From Rheinheimera sp. D18 (lineage in GTDB: Bacteria > Pseudomonadota > Gammaproteobacteria > Enterobacterales > Alteromonadaceae): a stretch of 64,000 bases of DNA. Made by a program: the position numbers and the translations under genes. The notes under the pieces are model-generated. The model saw only the letters and a list, made by a program, of their open reading frames with translations, ran no database searches and had not been told where the DNA came from. This document shows, piece after piece, positions 34,725 to 43,898 of the stretch (position 1 is the first letter of the stretch; each line of letters opens with the position of its first letter). The DNA lies in the NCBI RefSeq assembly GCF_004345025.1, contig NZ_CP037745.1:2046001-2110000 (forward strand). The letters are read 5' to 3'.

Positions 34725-35660
34725 CTAATTAGGCATTTCACCGTTATCCGCAAGATTGGCGGCAATTAACTTATTAAGCCACTGCTGAAATTTCGGGCCT
34801 AAATTAATATCACGCAAGCCATATTCAACAAACGCCTGCATATAACCGAGTTTATTACCACAATCATGGCTACGGCCAACAATATGGTAAGCATTCACAT
34901 GCTGCTGTTTCATCAATATCGCAATAGCATCTGTTAGCTGTATTTCATCACCTGCGCCCATTGGCGTATGTTTTAACGCATCCCAAATCAGCGGTGTAAA
35001 AACATAACGCCCCACCACAGAAAGATTTGATGGTGCGTCTTCAACTGCGGGCTTTTCAACGATGGCGGTCATATTAACAGAATCTGCCGACAATAAATTA
35101 TGGCCGCCTATATCAACAACACCATAACTACTAACACTTTCCATTGGCACTGGTTCAACCATCACCTGACTAACACCGGTTTCGCTAAATAATGCACACA
35201 TTTGCGCCAAATTATCGCGTTTTAGGTTACTGTCATAACCATCTATTAATACGTCGGGTAGTACCACTGCAAAGGGTGCATCGCCAATCAATGGTTTAGC
35301 ACATAACACGGCATGGCCGAGCCCTTTCGCTTCGCCTTGGCGCACATGCATAATAGTAACGTCTTTTGGGCAAATAGCCTGCACTTCATCTAACAGTTGG
35401 CGCTTAACCCGCTTTTCTAGCATTGACTCAAGTTCAAAGCTTTTATCAAAGTGGTTTTCAATACTGTTTTTTGACGAGTGCGTTACCAGTACAATTTCTT
35501 TAATACCCGCAGCAATACATTCTTGCACCACGTATTGTATTAATGGCTTATCTACTACAGGTAGCATTTCTTTGGGAATGGCTTTCGTAGCTGGCAGCAT
35601 TCTAGTGCCTAACCCTGCCACTGGGATCACCGCTTTGGTTACTTTATTGTTGCTGGTCAT
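34725..35660 (-). CDS. galU: UTP-glucose-1-phosphate uridylyltransferase
   Basis: Makes UDP-glucose from glucose-1-phosphate and UTP. The 311-residue protein starts [18 protein letters not shown] and has the nucleotidyltransferase signature [29 protein letters not shown] near residue 133 and TAIVEKP near 185 are also typical of GalU. The ATG at 35660 follows GAGGA by nine bases; a longer frame from 35693 is unlikely. UDP-glucose is the substrate of the Ugd encoded further up in the same series. Confidence 0.95.
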   Translation of the reverse strand: MTSNNKVTKAVIPVAGLGTRMLPATKAIPKEMLPVVDKPLIQYVVQECIAAGIKEIVLVTHSSKNSIENHFDKSFELESMLEKRVKRQLLDEVQAICPKDVTIMHVRQGEAKGLGHAVLCAKPLIGDAPFAVVLPDVLIDGYDSNLKRDNLAQMCALFSETGVSQVMVEPVPMESVSSYGVVDIGGHNLLSADSVNMTAIVEKPAVEDAPSNLSVVGRYVFTPLIWDALKHTPMGAGDEIQLTDAIAILMKQQHVNAYHIVGRSHDCGNKLGYMQAFVEYGLRDINLGPKFQQWLNKLIAANLADNGEMPN

Positions 35661-35692
35661 ATTTTTACGTCCTCGTATTACCCGCTCGTCCA

Positions 35693-35728
35693 TATAACTG
35701 GCTATATTAGCATTAATGCCCAGTTATA
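35693..35728. promoter_or_regulatory. Nested palindrome upstream of galU, possible operator
   Basis: The arms TATAACTGG (35693-35701) and CCAGTTATA (35720-35728) are exact inverted repeats. They enclose a second perfect palindrome, GCATTAATGC (35710-35719). The element begins 33 bases upstream of the galU ATG. It could be an operator or a weak hairpin after wecC; there is no binding-site consensus I recognise. Confidence 0.45.
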
Positions 35729-35825
35729 AAAAAGACAACGCTAGGCATAAGTTGATTCATTGGCAACTATATGACCAGATTAACCCTAACCATCATGCCT
35801 TAACGTTAACTCGGTGCTAAAACTA

Positions 35826-37088
35826 TTAACGCAACAAGCCAACCGCATCAACTACGGCATTATGGTTAGCCAATTCAGGTTTTATTACGCTAAATGCACT
35901 ATGGCGCACCAACACACAAATAATATCGGCGTCTAATGCGCTACGTACATCAGTTAATACTACTTCAGGTTGAGTGAACTGTTTCGGTAAAGCAGTTATA
36001 TTAGGTTCGACAATCAACAGTTGGCAGCCAGTATCAGCTAACTCAAGAGCAATATCTAAGGCTGGGCTTTCACGTAAATCGTCAATATCGGGTTTAAACG
36101 CCAAACCTAATACCGCAACTTTAGCATGGCTTCGTCCAGCATCTGGGTTGGCTTTATGCCAAGCATCCAGTTGCTGTTTTACTTTATCTAATACCCACTC
36201 TGGTTTACTGTCGTTTACTTCACGGGCCATACGAATAATGCGTGCTTGATCAGGGCATGAGTCAACGATAAACCATGGGTCGACAGCAATACAGTGGCCA
36301 CCTACACCAGCGCCAGGTTGCAGAATATTGACCCGCGGGTGCCTATTGGCAAGAGAGATCAGTTCCCACACATTAATATCTAACTTGTCGCAAATCATCG
36401 ACAACTCGTTAGCAAAGGCAATATTAACGTCGCGAAAACTATTTTCAGTCAACTTTGCCATTTCGGCAGTGCGCGAATTGGTAATAACGCAGTCACCTTT
36501 AACAAAGGTTTTATACAGCGCTACGGCTGCAGCCGAACAGGCTGGCGTCATACCACCGATAACGCGGTCATTTTGCACTAATTCACGTAATACATGGCCC
36601 GGCAATACCCGCTCTGGACAATGCGCAATGCGAATATCTGAACTTTCGCCATGGCTTTGTGGAAAGGTTAAATCAGGCCGCGCCTCCGCCAACCATTCCG
36701 CTATTTTTTCTGTGGCCCCAACTGGAGAAGTCGATTCAAGTATAACCAAGTTGCCTTGTTCTAATACCGGCGCTAACGCCTGACAGGCTTTTTCAATATA
36801 GGTTAAATCAGCAACATGATTTTCTTTAAACGGTGTCGGTACGGCAATAATAAAGGCATCAGCAGCAGATACCTTAGTAGACGCGGACAAATAGCCTTCA
36901 GTAACTGCCGCTCGTACAATAATATCTAAGTCTGGCTCTACAATATGAATGCCACCACGGTTTATGGTTGAAACGGTATTTTCATTAACATCAACACCAT
37001 ACACCCGTACTTTACGTGAAGCGAAAACAGCAGCAGTAGGTAAACCGATATAACCCAAACCAATAACCGATAATGTCTTAAACATCAT
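35826..37088 (-). CDS. wecC: UDP-N-acetyl-D-mannosamine dehydrogenase
   Basis: Oxidises UDP-ManNAc to UDP-ManNAcA with two NAD. The ATG at 37088, six bases after GGAG, gives 420 residues, the E. coli WecC length. The match is strong along the whole protein: SVIGLGYIGLPTAAVFASR at the start, IHIVEPDL, VILESTSPVGATEKIAEWL, catalytic-region NSFRDVNIAFANELS, and GAGVGGHCIAVDPWF with the active-site Cys. No UDP-GlcNAc 2-epimerase gene (wecB) is in the window, so the substrate must come from elsewhere or the sugar differs. Confidence 0.92.
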   Translation of the reverse strand: MMFKTLSVIGLGYIGLPTAAVFASRKVRVYGVDVNENTVSTINRGGIHIVEPDLDIIVRAAVTEGYLSASTKVSAADAFIIAVPTPFKENHVADLTYIEKACQALAPVLEQGNLVILESTSPVGATEKIAEWLAEARPDLTFPQSHGESSDIRIAHCPERVLPGHVLRELVQNDRVIGGMTPACSAAAVALYKTFVKGDCVITNSRTAEMAKLTENSFRDVNIAFANELSMICDKLDINVWELISLANRHPRVNILQPGAGVGGHCIAVDPWFIVDSCPDQARIIRMAREVNDSKPEWVLDKVKQQLDAWHKANPDAGRSHAKVAVLGLAFKPDIDDLRESPALDIALELADTGCQLLIVEPNITALPKQFTQPEVVLTDVRSALDADIICVLVRHSAFSVIKPELANHNAVVDAVGLLR

Positions 37089-37202
37089 GAAGAACTCCAA
37101 AAGATAAGCGTAAGAGGGTTAGCATACTGCGTCTGGCTGAATATAAACCGAATGAAATTGCATACAATAAAAGAAATATATAACATTTTACTCGAATCCC
37201 TC

Positions 37203-37279
37203 TAATCCCTCCAAACCTCCCTTTATAAAGGGAGGCTTTATTTTCCCCTCTTTCATAATGAGGGGGTACGGGGGAGATT
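37203..37279. repeat. Left copy of the palindromic repeat flanking the DUF559 gene
   Basis: A 77-base unit from TAATCCCTCC to GGGGGAGATT, containing the perfect 20-base palindrome at 37216-37235 (CCTCCCTTTA and its complement) and a second imperfect CCCCTCTTT/GAGGGGG palindrome. It aligns to 37692-37770 with four mismatches and one two-base gap. Its right end encodes the last eight codons and stop of the DUF559 gene. Direct orientation relative to the right copy. Confidence 0.85.
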
Positions 37280-37627
37280 TAGAAGATTAAACCTGATCTC
37301 TTTCAACACTGACAACAAATCTGTTGTCACTTTTCGATTAGAGAATCGTAACACTGTCAAACCAAGTGAAGCCATTATATTATCTCGTATAGCGTCATAT
37401 TCACGTGCATTTGCATGGTCATGTATTTCACCATCAAGTTCAATAACTAGTTTTGCCTTAGCGCAGTAAAAATCAGCTATATAACCAGCAATTGGTTTTT
37501 GCCGGTAAAACTGCATACCGCACAACTGTTTTTTTCGTATCGCGTGCCACAGTATGAGCTCAGCGTCTGTCTGGTTAGAACGTAACGTGCGAGAAAATGC
37601 TTTCAGGTTTTTATTATATGGCAGCAT
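37253..37627 (-). CDS. DUF559 domain protein, PD-(D/E)XK-like nuclease fold
   Basis: A 124-residue protein of the DUF559 / very-short-patch-repair-endonuclease-like group. Motifs are RSNQTDAELILWHAIR near residue 17, FYRQKPIAGYIADFYC near 40, and VIELDGEIHD near 61, which supplies the acidic E-x-D centre. VLRFSNRKVTTD follows near 92. Enzymatic activity of the family is predicted, not proven to my knowledge. The C-terminal residues NLPRTPSL are encoded inside the flanking repeat. The gene is isolated between the repeats and unrelated to sugar metabolism, so it looks like mobile or selfish cargo. Confidence 0.85.
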   Translation of the reverse strand: MLPYNKNLKAFSRTLRSNQTDAELILWHAIRKKQLCGMQFYRQKPIAGYIADFYCAKAKLVIELDGEIHDHANAREYDAIRDNIMASLGLTVLRFSNRKVTTDLLSVLKEIRFNLLNLPRTPSL

Positions 37628-37655
37628 ACAATCCCTCCAATTTCGCCGAGCTTCC

Positions 37656-37818
37656 TAATCCCTCTAAACCTCCCAATCCCTCCAGACCTCCTAATCCCTC
37701 CAAACCTCCCTTTATAAAGGGAGGCTTTATTTTCCCCCCTCTTTCGTAAAGAGGGGGTTAGGGGGAGATTCGGGAGGCTTTACCCCCCTCTTTCGTAAAG
37801 AGGGGGCAGGGGGAGATT
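37656..37818. repeat. Right repeat block: three 18-base tandem units, one full and one partial palindromic unit
   Basis: Three 18-base tandem units start at 37656, 37674 and 37692 (TAATCCCTCTAAACCTCC and variants). The third runs into a full copy of the palindromic repeat (37692-37770), nearly identical to 37203-37279. A shorter third copy follows at 37772-37818, lacking four bases of the T-run. The last copy encodes the C-terminus and stop of the metallo-hydrolase gene. The period is not spacer-interrupted, so this is not a CRISPR. Confidence 0.85.
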
Positions 37819-39240
37819 CGCATTCACCCCTTTCTCCTGCAACAACTTTTGCAGTGTGGCTTTAGCACTATCATCGCCGTGTACAATGCGCACTTGCTGT
37901 GGCGGTTTTTTCATGCCTAGCACAAAGCGTAATAAACCTTGTTGATCGGCATGCGCCGAATAGCCCGATAAACTAATAATTTCAGCGCCAATGGTTATCC
38001 GCTCGCCGTCGATATCAACATAACCGCCTTTGGGGCCATATTGCGTAATAGCCGCACCTAAGGTGCCGCGTGCTTGATAACCAACAAACACCACCTGATG
38101 CACTGGGTCTGGTAATAATGCTTTTAAATAATTAACTACCCTGCCGCCTTCACACATACCACTCGCGGCAATAACAATTGCTGGTTGGCGGGTGCTGGCT
38201 AAGTATTGCACCAAGGCTAAATGCTGCTCATGGCTGTCAACAGTATGCAGCTGCTCAAAGCTAAGTGGATGCCGGCCTACTTTTAAACGGTGTTTAGCTT
38301 CTTTATCCCAGCGCGATTTTAAGCTGTTATAAGCGTCGGTAAAACGTGCAGCCAAGGGTGAGTCGACAATAATTTGTAGCTCGTCCCAGCTAAGTGCTTG
38401 ATGAATTTTCTGCCCGCGTAGCCGGTGCATAATGGCTTCAAGCTCATATAACAACTCTTGGGTACGGCCAATACTAAAAGCCGGAAACAACACCGTGCCG
38501 TTATCTTGCAACGCATGCAGTAATACCTGCTCTAACTGTTTAACTCGCTCGCGCCTATTGGGGTGTAGCCTATCGCCATAGGTACTTTCTATTACTACCG
38601 TATCAGCCGCATACGGCGGTTTAGGTGCGGGCAGTAAAGGTGCGTAAGGTGCGCCTAAATCACCAGAAAACACGGTTTTATACGGTTTGCTTGTTGGTTT
38701 ACTAGCTGAGCTGTTAGTTGGTACGTTGTGGCGCAGCTCTACATAGGCCGAACCTAAAATATGCCCCGCTGGTTGCAAACGCAGTTGCAAATTAGCATCA
38801 GCTAGCACAGGTAAATTAACCCATTGCTTAAACTCACACGCCACTAGCTGCCGGTTAATTTTAGCCAAAAAAGCGGCAATAAGCTTAGTATCTCGGGTTA
38901 CGCCCACTTTAAGGGCATCTTCCAATACCAATGGCAGTAAGGTAGCCGATGCTACTGTGCAATAAATTGGTCCAGTAAAACCGGCAGCTAATAAATACGG
39001 AATACGCCCCACATGATCTATATGCACATGGGTAACAATGAGCGCTTTAATATGCGTAACAGGAAAATTAATTTGTGGTGAACTCGACGAGCCAGAACCA
39101 GATACTTCAGCGCCTTGAAATAAGCCGCAGTCAATTAGCAGGCCATAATCGTCACTAATGCGGTATTCATGACAAGAGCCTGTAACGCCATCTACCGCAC
39201 CGTGGTGAATAAATCTCGGGCTTGAATATATGCTAGACAT
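37780..39240 (-). CDS. Metallo-beta-lactamase/beta-CASP family hydrolase (RNase-like)
   Basis: A 486-residue cytoplasmic protein with the MBL metal motif VTHVHIDHVGR near residue 70, then AGHILGSAYVEL near 158 and FSGDLGAPYAP near 190. VLFPAFSIGRTQELLYEL near 251, AASGMCEGGRVVNYL near 356 and the C-terminal LSGYSAHADQQGLL near 427 are beta-CASP motifs. Relatives act on RNA or DNA 5' or 3' ends. The final twelve residues NLPLPPLYERGG are encoded by the adjacent genomic repeat, so the native C-terminus was probably replaced. Its place within an O-antigen series is unusual. Confidence 0.87.
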   Translation of the reverse strand: MSSIYSSPRFIHHGAVDGVTGSCHEYRISDDYGLLIDCGLFQGAEVSGSGSSSSPQINFPVTHIKALIVTHVHIDHVGRIPYLLAAGFTGPIYCTVASATLLPLVLEDALKVGVTRDTKLIAAFLAKINRQLVACEFKQWVNLPVLADANLQLRLQPAGHILGSAYVELRHNVPTNSSASKPTSKPYKTVFSGDLGAPYAPLLPAPKPPYAADTVVIESTYGDRLHPNRRERVKQLEQVLLHALQDNGTVLFPAFSIGRTQELLYELEAIMHRLRGQKIHQALSWDELQIIVDSPLAARFTDAYNSLKSRWDKEAKHRLKVGRHPLSFEQLHTVDSHEQHLALVQYLASTRQPAIVIAASGMCEGGRVVNYLKALLPDPVHQVVFVGYQARGTLGAAITQYGPKGGYVDIDGERITIGAEIISLSGYSAHADQQGLLRFVLGMKKPPQQVRIVHGDDSAKATLQKLLQEKGVNANLPLPPLYERGG

Positions 39241-39292
39241 GCTGTCACTCCAGAAACTAAGCGAAGCTAAATGCTAACAAATTAAATTCAAA

Positions 39293-39703
39293 TTAGTAAC
39301 ATGAGCGGAGAGTATAAACGTAATAAAGATACCGACGTTTAATTAAATACGGCAAAGAAAATCTAACATAGTGCGAACAATTTACGGCAGTTTGGTAAAA
39401 TAAAATTGATATAATAGTAGGCATCAACTGACACCGAATATCTCTGGGATAACTAAATGGTATCTTAACTAAATCACCAAGGCTGTTGCTGCTTACTTGT
39501 TGACGTACAGCTCGGTATGCTGCTCTATCCTTGCATAAAAAATCAATATCTATAGATTCACGATACTCGTTAAGCTCAAGCGCAATACGAGTGCCTCCGC
39601 CGAATAATATATTATGCTGCTTAAGGTAATCGCTATTAAAATTATGCAAACAGGTTGCAATTAGCTGGTTCTGAAAACAGCGACTATTTACGCTACAAAA
39701 CAT
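39293..39703 (-). pseudogene. Remnant of an AbiEii/AbiGii-type nucleotidyltransferase toxin gene
   Basis: The 136-codon frame carries the family nucleotidyltransferase signature FGGGTRIALELNEYRESIDIDFL near residue 34, and DLVKIPFSYPRDIR. After that the reading becomes unrelated. Near 39435 another frame continues with VDAYYYINFIL, which resembles the next family segment, and then stops. Full proteins of this family are about twice as long and pair with an AbiEi-like antitoxin, absent here. I read it as a frameshifted, truncated remnant in a cargo patch between ugd and the hydrolase gene. Confidence 0.6.
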
Positions 39704-39733
39704 ACACCAGCGCTGGTTATATGTCCAGTTAGG

Positions 39734-40900
39734 CTAGTCATTACCAAATAAATCGCGGGTATACACCTTAGTATCTACATCAGCTAAAGCATCGCTGCGT
39801 CTATTCGCCACAATAACATCGGCGTATTGCTTAAACTCAGCTAAATCACGTATTACTCGGCTGTGGTAAAAATGCTCTTGCTCAAGCTCAGGTTCGTATA
39901 CAACTACCTCTACGCCCTTAGCTTTTATGCGCTTCATAATGCCTTGAATAGCAGAAGCGCGAAAATTATCTGAACCAGTTTTCATTACTAAGCGAAATAT
40001 GCCCACTACCTTAGGGTTACGCGACAGTATAGATTCAGCAATAAAATCTTTACGAGTGCGGTTAGCATCAACAATAGCCTGCATAATGTTATTCGGTACA
40101 TTTTTATAATTCGCCAATAACTGTTTAGTATCTTTAGGTAAGCAGTAACCGCCATAGCCAAAGCTAGGGTTATTATAATGGTTACCAATACGCGGGTCTA
40201 AGCCGACACCTTCAATTATTTGCCGTGAATTTAAGCCATGGCTTTCAGCGTAGCTATCCAGCTCATTAAAATACGCCACCCGCATCGCAAGATAAGTGTT
40301 AGAAAACAGCTTTATCGCTTCAGCTTCAGTGCTGTCGGTAAATAGTACCGGCACATCTTGCTTAATTGCGCCTTGTTGCAACAACGCTGCAAACTGCTTA
40401 GCACGTTCGCTTTGTTCGCCAACTATTATCCGGCTTGGGTATAAGTTGTCATATAACGCGCGACCTTCACGTAAAAATTCTGGTGAAAACAAGATATTTT
40501 CGCAGTTAAATTTTTCACGTACACTTTTAGTGTAACCCACTGGCACGGTTGATTTAATTATCATTACCGCTGTTGGGTTAATAGCTAATACGTCAGCAAT
40601 TACCGCTTCAACACTACTGGTATTAAAATAATGGGTTTGTGGGTCGTAATCGGTTGGTGTGGCAATAATAACAAAATCAGCATCGGCATAAGCTAGCCGT
40701 TTATCGAGCGTTGCGGTGAAACTTAAGTTTTTATTCTGTAAAAAGTCACTAATTTCTTTATCGTCAATCGGCGATTTTTTGTCATTTAATAACGCTACCT
40801 TATGCGGCACAATATCAATGGCCACAACCTGGTTGTGCTGCGCCAGTAACATGGCATTAGATAAACCAACATAGCCGGTACCAGCAATAGTAATTTTCAT
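39734..40900 (-). CDS. ugd: UDP-glucose 6-dehydrogenase
   Basis: Oxidises UDP-glucose to UDP-glucuronate using two NAD. The ATG at 40900, after GGATGGAAA, gives 388 residues, the length of E. coli Ugd; an upstream ATG at 40912 adds four codons. Motifs are [30 protein letters not shown] near residue 118, [20 protein letters not shown] near 139, and [12 protein letters not shown] with the catalytic Cys near 253. UDP-GlcA could be used directly or epimerised to GalA for the polysaccharide. Confidence 0.94.
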   Translation of the reverse strand: MKITIAGTGYVGLSNAMLLAQHNQVVAIDIVPHKVALLNDKKSPIDDKEISDFLQNKNLSFTATLDKRLAYADADFVIIATPTDYDPQTHYFNTSSVEAVIADVLAINPTAVMIIKSTVPVGYTKSVREKFNCENILFSPEFLREGRALYDNLYPSRIIVGEQSERAKQFAALLQQGAIKQDVPVLFTDSTEAEAIKLFSNTYLAMRVAYFNELDSYAESHGLNSRQIIEGVGLDPRIGNHYNNPSFGYGGYCLPKDTKQLLANYKNVPNNIMQAIVDANRTRKDFIAESILSRNPKVVGIFRLVMKTGSDNFRASAIQGIMKRIKAKGVEVVVYEPELEQEHFYHSRVIRDLAEFKQYADVIVANRRSDALADVDTKVYTRDLFGND

Positions 40901-40994
40901 TTTTCCATCCATTTTAGTAGCTTATACCAACGAATCGCCATGCTACAGTAGCAAAGCTTAACGAAAAGTTAAGAGCATAATTAATTACAACCGT

Positions 40995-42398
40995 CTAAAC
41001 TCTACCATAGCGATCAGAAAGCCGAACAATATCGTCTTCACCTAAATACGCCCCAGTTTGCACTTCAATAATTTCTAGCGGCATATTACTGGGATTCTCC
41101 AGTGCGTGCACCGCGCCAATAGGAATATAGATTGACTGGTTTTCATAAAGTAAGGTTTCAGTACCATTAAGTGTTACTTTTGCCATGCCTGAAACCACGA
41201 TCCAATGTTCAGAACGGTGATGATGCAGCTGCATAGATAACGTCTCACCCGGCTTTACCGTTATGCGCTTTACCTGATACCGCTCGCCACTAGCAATTGC
41301 CTCGTACTTGCCCCAAGGTCGGTATACTTCGCGGTGTATTTTATACTCACTGCGCCCTGTTGTTTTTAATTGCTGCACTATAGCTTTTACAGCTTGTACT
41401 TTATTTTTTGTTGCTACTAATACCGCATCTTTAGTTTGTACCACCACAGTATCAGTTAAACCTAACGTCGCCACTAGGCCCGTTTCGGCAAACACATAGT
41501 TATTGCTACCATCAATATCCAGCACATCGCCTTTATGCACATTACCAGCACTGTCTTTTGCGCTAATGTCCCATAACGATGCCCAAGAGCCAATATCATT
41601 CCAGCCGGCATCTATTGGTACTACTACTGTCGCGCGGGTTTTTTCCATTACTGCGTAATCTACTGAATCACTTGGGCAGGCTATGAAAGCATCATAATTA
41701 ACGCGAATAAAATCTAAATCTGGGTTTACGTCAGCCATTGCGCGCTCGCAGGCGATATATATATCAGGTCGATGCTGTTTTAGCTCAGTTAAATACACGC
41801 TGGCTTTAAACATAAACATGCCGCTATTCCAGTAGTACTCACCGCTGGCTAAGTACTGCTGCGCAGAAGTTAAATTGGGCTTTTCCACAAACTGCGCCAC
41901 GCTATAAGCATCACCTAATGCCGCACCACGCTTTATATAGCCATAACCGGTTTCAGCTGCGGTAGGCACTATGCCAAAAGTCACTAAGTTATTGTTGTTC
42001 GCCAACACGTCAGCTTGCGCCAAGGCTTTGATAAACTCCGTATTATTGGCAATAACATGGTCAGCGGCTAGCACTAACAATAATGGGTCAACGCCCTGTT
42101 TAAGCGCCGTAAAAGCAGCAAGCGCAATAGCGGGTGCCGTATTACGCCCTGCGGGTTCTAAAATAATATTATGGTCAAGCTGGCTAATTTGCCGTAGCTG
42201 CTCGGCGGCAATAAAGCGGTGATCTTCGTTACAAATGACTAAAGGCGGTAAGGTTTTTATACCAGCTAGGCGCAAAATAGTGGTTTGCAACATAGTGTGT
42301 TCGCCATGCAGCGTTAAAAACTGCTTTGGCATTAAATCACGCGACAAAGGCCATAATCGGCTACCTGTGCCACCAGCCAAAATAACAGGCAAGATCAT
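40995..42398 (-). CDS. manC: Mannose-1-phosphate guanylyltransferase / mannose-6-phosphate isomerase
   Basis: A bifunctional type II enzyme (467 residues) producing GDP-mannose. The N-terminal guanylyltransferase domain has [16 protein letters not shown] and [14 protein letters not shown] near residue 171. The C-terminal cupin domain (about 345-467) holds [20 protein letters not shown] and the metal-binding HHHRSEHW. No phosphomannomutase or GDP-mannose 4,6-dehydratase is in the window, so mannose itself or a GDP-sugar made elsewhere is the likely donor. It precedes ugd by 82 bases. Confidence 0.95.
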   Translation of the reverse strand: MILPVILAGGTGSRLWPLSRDLMPKQFLTLHGEHTMLQTTILRLAGIKTLPPLVICNEDHRFIAAEQLRQISQLDHNIILEPAGRNTAPAIALAAFTALKQGVDPLLLVLAADHVIANNTEFIKALAQADVLANNNNLVTFGIVPTAAETGYGYIKRGAALGDAYSVAQFVEKPNLTSAQQYLASGEYYWNSGMFMFKASVYLTELKQHRPDIYIACERAMADVNPDLDFIRVNYDAFIACPSDSVDYAVMEKTRATVVVPIDAGWNDIGSWASLWDISAKDSAGNVHKGDVLDIDGSNNYVFAETGLVATLGLTDTVVVQTKDAVLVATKNKVQAVKAIVQQLKTTGRSEYKIHREVYRPWGKYEAIASGERYQVKRITVKPGETLSMQLHHHRSEHWIVVSGMAKVTLNGTETLLYENQSIYIPIGAVHALENPSNMPLEIIEVQTGAYLGEDDIVRLSDRYGRV

Positions 42399-42428
42399 GT
42401 TTACCCCTTAGCGCTATAGTTAGTTGTG

Positions 42429-42971
42429 CTAGTCGTAATACTCTGCAGCAGAAAACGGTAATGCCCGCTGATCTTTTTCTGACAAGATTATTTGCGTGGT
42501 ATTCGGCCAATTTATTGCAAGTTGTAGGTCGTTCCAGCAAATACTGCGCTCACCCGCTGGGCTATAGAAATCTGTCGTCTTATAAAATACATCAGCATAC
42601 TCTGACATCACTAAAAAGCCGTGCGCAAACCCCGGCGGAACCCATATTTGCTGACGGTTTTCTGCAGACAGGATATTAGCAGTCCACTGACCAAACTGTG
42701 CAGAGCTGCGGCGCAAATCAACAACGACATCATAAATCTCACCATGCAATACGCTAACTAACTTTCCCTGCGGTTGAATAATTTGATAATGTAAGCCGCG
42801 CAGAACGTTTTTAACTGAGCGTGACTGGTTATCCTGAACAAAGTCAACGCCACTAACCTGTTGATGAAACTCTTGCTGATTAAAACTTTCAAAAAAATGG
42901 CCGCGTGCGTCGTTATATATGCTTGGTGTCATTAGTAGAACATCCACTAAAGACGTATGAGTTACCCGCAC
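42429..42971 (-). CDS. rfbC: dTDP-4-dehydrorhamnose 3,5-epimerase, second copy
   Basis: A cupin-fold epimerase of dTDP-rhamnose synthesis. I start it at the GTG at 42971, seven bases after a perfect AAGGAG at the end of the rmlD copy; this gives 180 residues, the usual size. A longer frame to 43004 would overlap that gene and has no such site. Family residues are seen in DARGHFFESF, VDFVQDNQSRSVKNVLRGLHYQ (His at HYQ), and [11 protein letters not shown]. The final QLAINWP region is typical. This is a divergent paralogue of the copy at 56724. Confidence 0.9.
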   Translation of the reverse strand: MRVTHTSLVDVLLMTPSIYNDARGHFFESFNQQEFHQQVSGVDFVQDNQSRSVKNVLRGLHYQIIQPQGKLVSVLHGEIYDVVVDLRRSSAQFGQWTANILSAENRQQIWVPPGFAHGFLVMSEYADVFYKTTDFYSPAGERSICWNDLQLAINWPNTTQIILSEKDQRALPFSAAEYYD

Positions 42972-42972
42972 G

Positions 42973-43875
42973 TTAGCGCTCCTTAACTGTTTGTTGCCAC
43001 TCAATAAAGGTCAACGTTAACTGACTCTGCCAACTGGGTAACTGTAAATTAAAGGTTTGTTCAATTTTATTTAAGCTCAACCTTGAATTAAGCGGCCTTA
43101 CTGCTAGTGTTGGATATTGTGTCGAACTAATAGCGTAGCAACGTTGAGGCTCGAGTTTTAGCTTAACACCTTGCTGTCGAGCTAACGCAAAAATTGCTTG
43201 CGCAAAACCATACCAACTAATTTCCCCCTTGGTCGTTAGATGATAAATGCCACTGAGTGCGCGGCCTTGATGTAGTGCTTGAGCAAGTGTCAAAGCAGTA
43301 ATTTGTGCAATAAGTTTCGCCGGTGTAGGCGCGCCAATTTGATCGGCAACCACATTTAATGTGTCGTGATTAGCCGCCAGTTTAAGCATGGTAAGTAAAA
43401 AATTATTACCCCGCGCCGCGTATATCCAGCTAGTGCGAAAAATTAAGTATTTGCTACAGTATTGCTGTATCGCGTTGTCACCGGCTAACTTACTAGCGCC
43501 ATACACTGACAAGGGCTCTGCAACATCTGTTTCTTGCCATGCACGAGTACCAGAACCCGAATATACGTAATCAGAAGAATAATGAACTAGCCAAGCATTT
43601 ATCTGCTGCGCCAGTTTCGCCAGCGCCTCTGGTAAATTGGCATTGAGGATAAAGCATGCTTCTTGCTCAGTTTCGGCCTTATCTACAGCAGTCCACGCTG
43701 CAGCATTAACAATAATATCTGGCTTATGCTGGGAAATTCGCGCAAGCAACATGTTAATATTGGTAAAATCGACGTCTTGTCTACTTAAGCAATGAACATA
43801 CCCTAACTCAGCTAAACTGTGCACTAGTTCAAAACCTACTTGCCCGTTAGGTGCAAGTAAAACAATATTCCTCAT
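42973..43875 (-). CDS. rfbD: dTDP-4-dehydrorhamnose reductase, second copy
   Basis: An SDR-type reductase of 300 residues. The NAD(P) site reads VLLAPNGQVGFELV, with the first Gly of the usual GxxGQxG pattern replaced. VNAAAWTAVDKAETEQ near residue 57, SSDYVYSG near 103 and the catalytic YGASKLAGD near 130 follow. VADQIGAPTPAKLIA near 177 is family-typical. It is coupled to the adjacent rmlC copy. No rmlA or rmlB accompanies this pair; the complete set is at 55870-59211. Confidence 0.9.
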   Translation of the reverse strand: MRNIVLLAPNGQVGFELVHSLAELGYVHCLSRQDVDFTNINMLLARISQHKPDIIVNAAAWTAVDKAETEQEACFILNANLPEALAKLAQQINAWLVHYSSDYVYSGSGTRAWQETDVAEPLSVYGASKLAGDNAIQQYCSKYLIFRTSWIYAARGNNFLLTMLKLAANHDTLNVVADQIGAPTPAKLIAQITALTLAQALHQGRALSGIYHLTTKGEISWYGFAQAIFALARQQGVKLKLEPQRCYAISSTQYPTLAVRPLNSRLSLNKIEQTFNLQLPSWQSQLTLTFIEWQQTVKER

Positions 43876-43898
43876 TGTTTAACCAACTTATGTCAGAG

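Noticed and set aside
37656-37818. CRISPR array
   Set aside because: The units are tandem or palindromic with no unique spacers and no cas genes nearby.
42972-43004. Longer rmlC start at 43004
   Set aside because: It would overlap the rmlD copy; the GTG at 42971 lies seven bases after AAGGAG and gives the family length.
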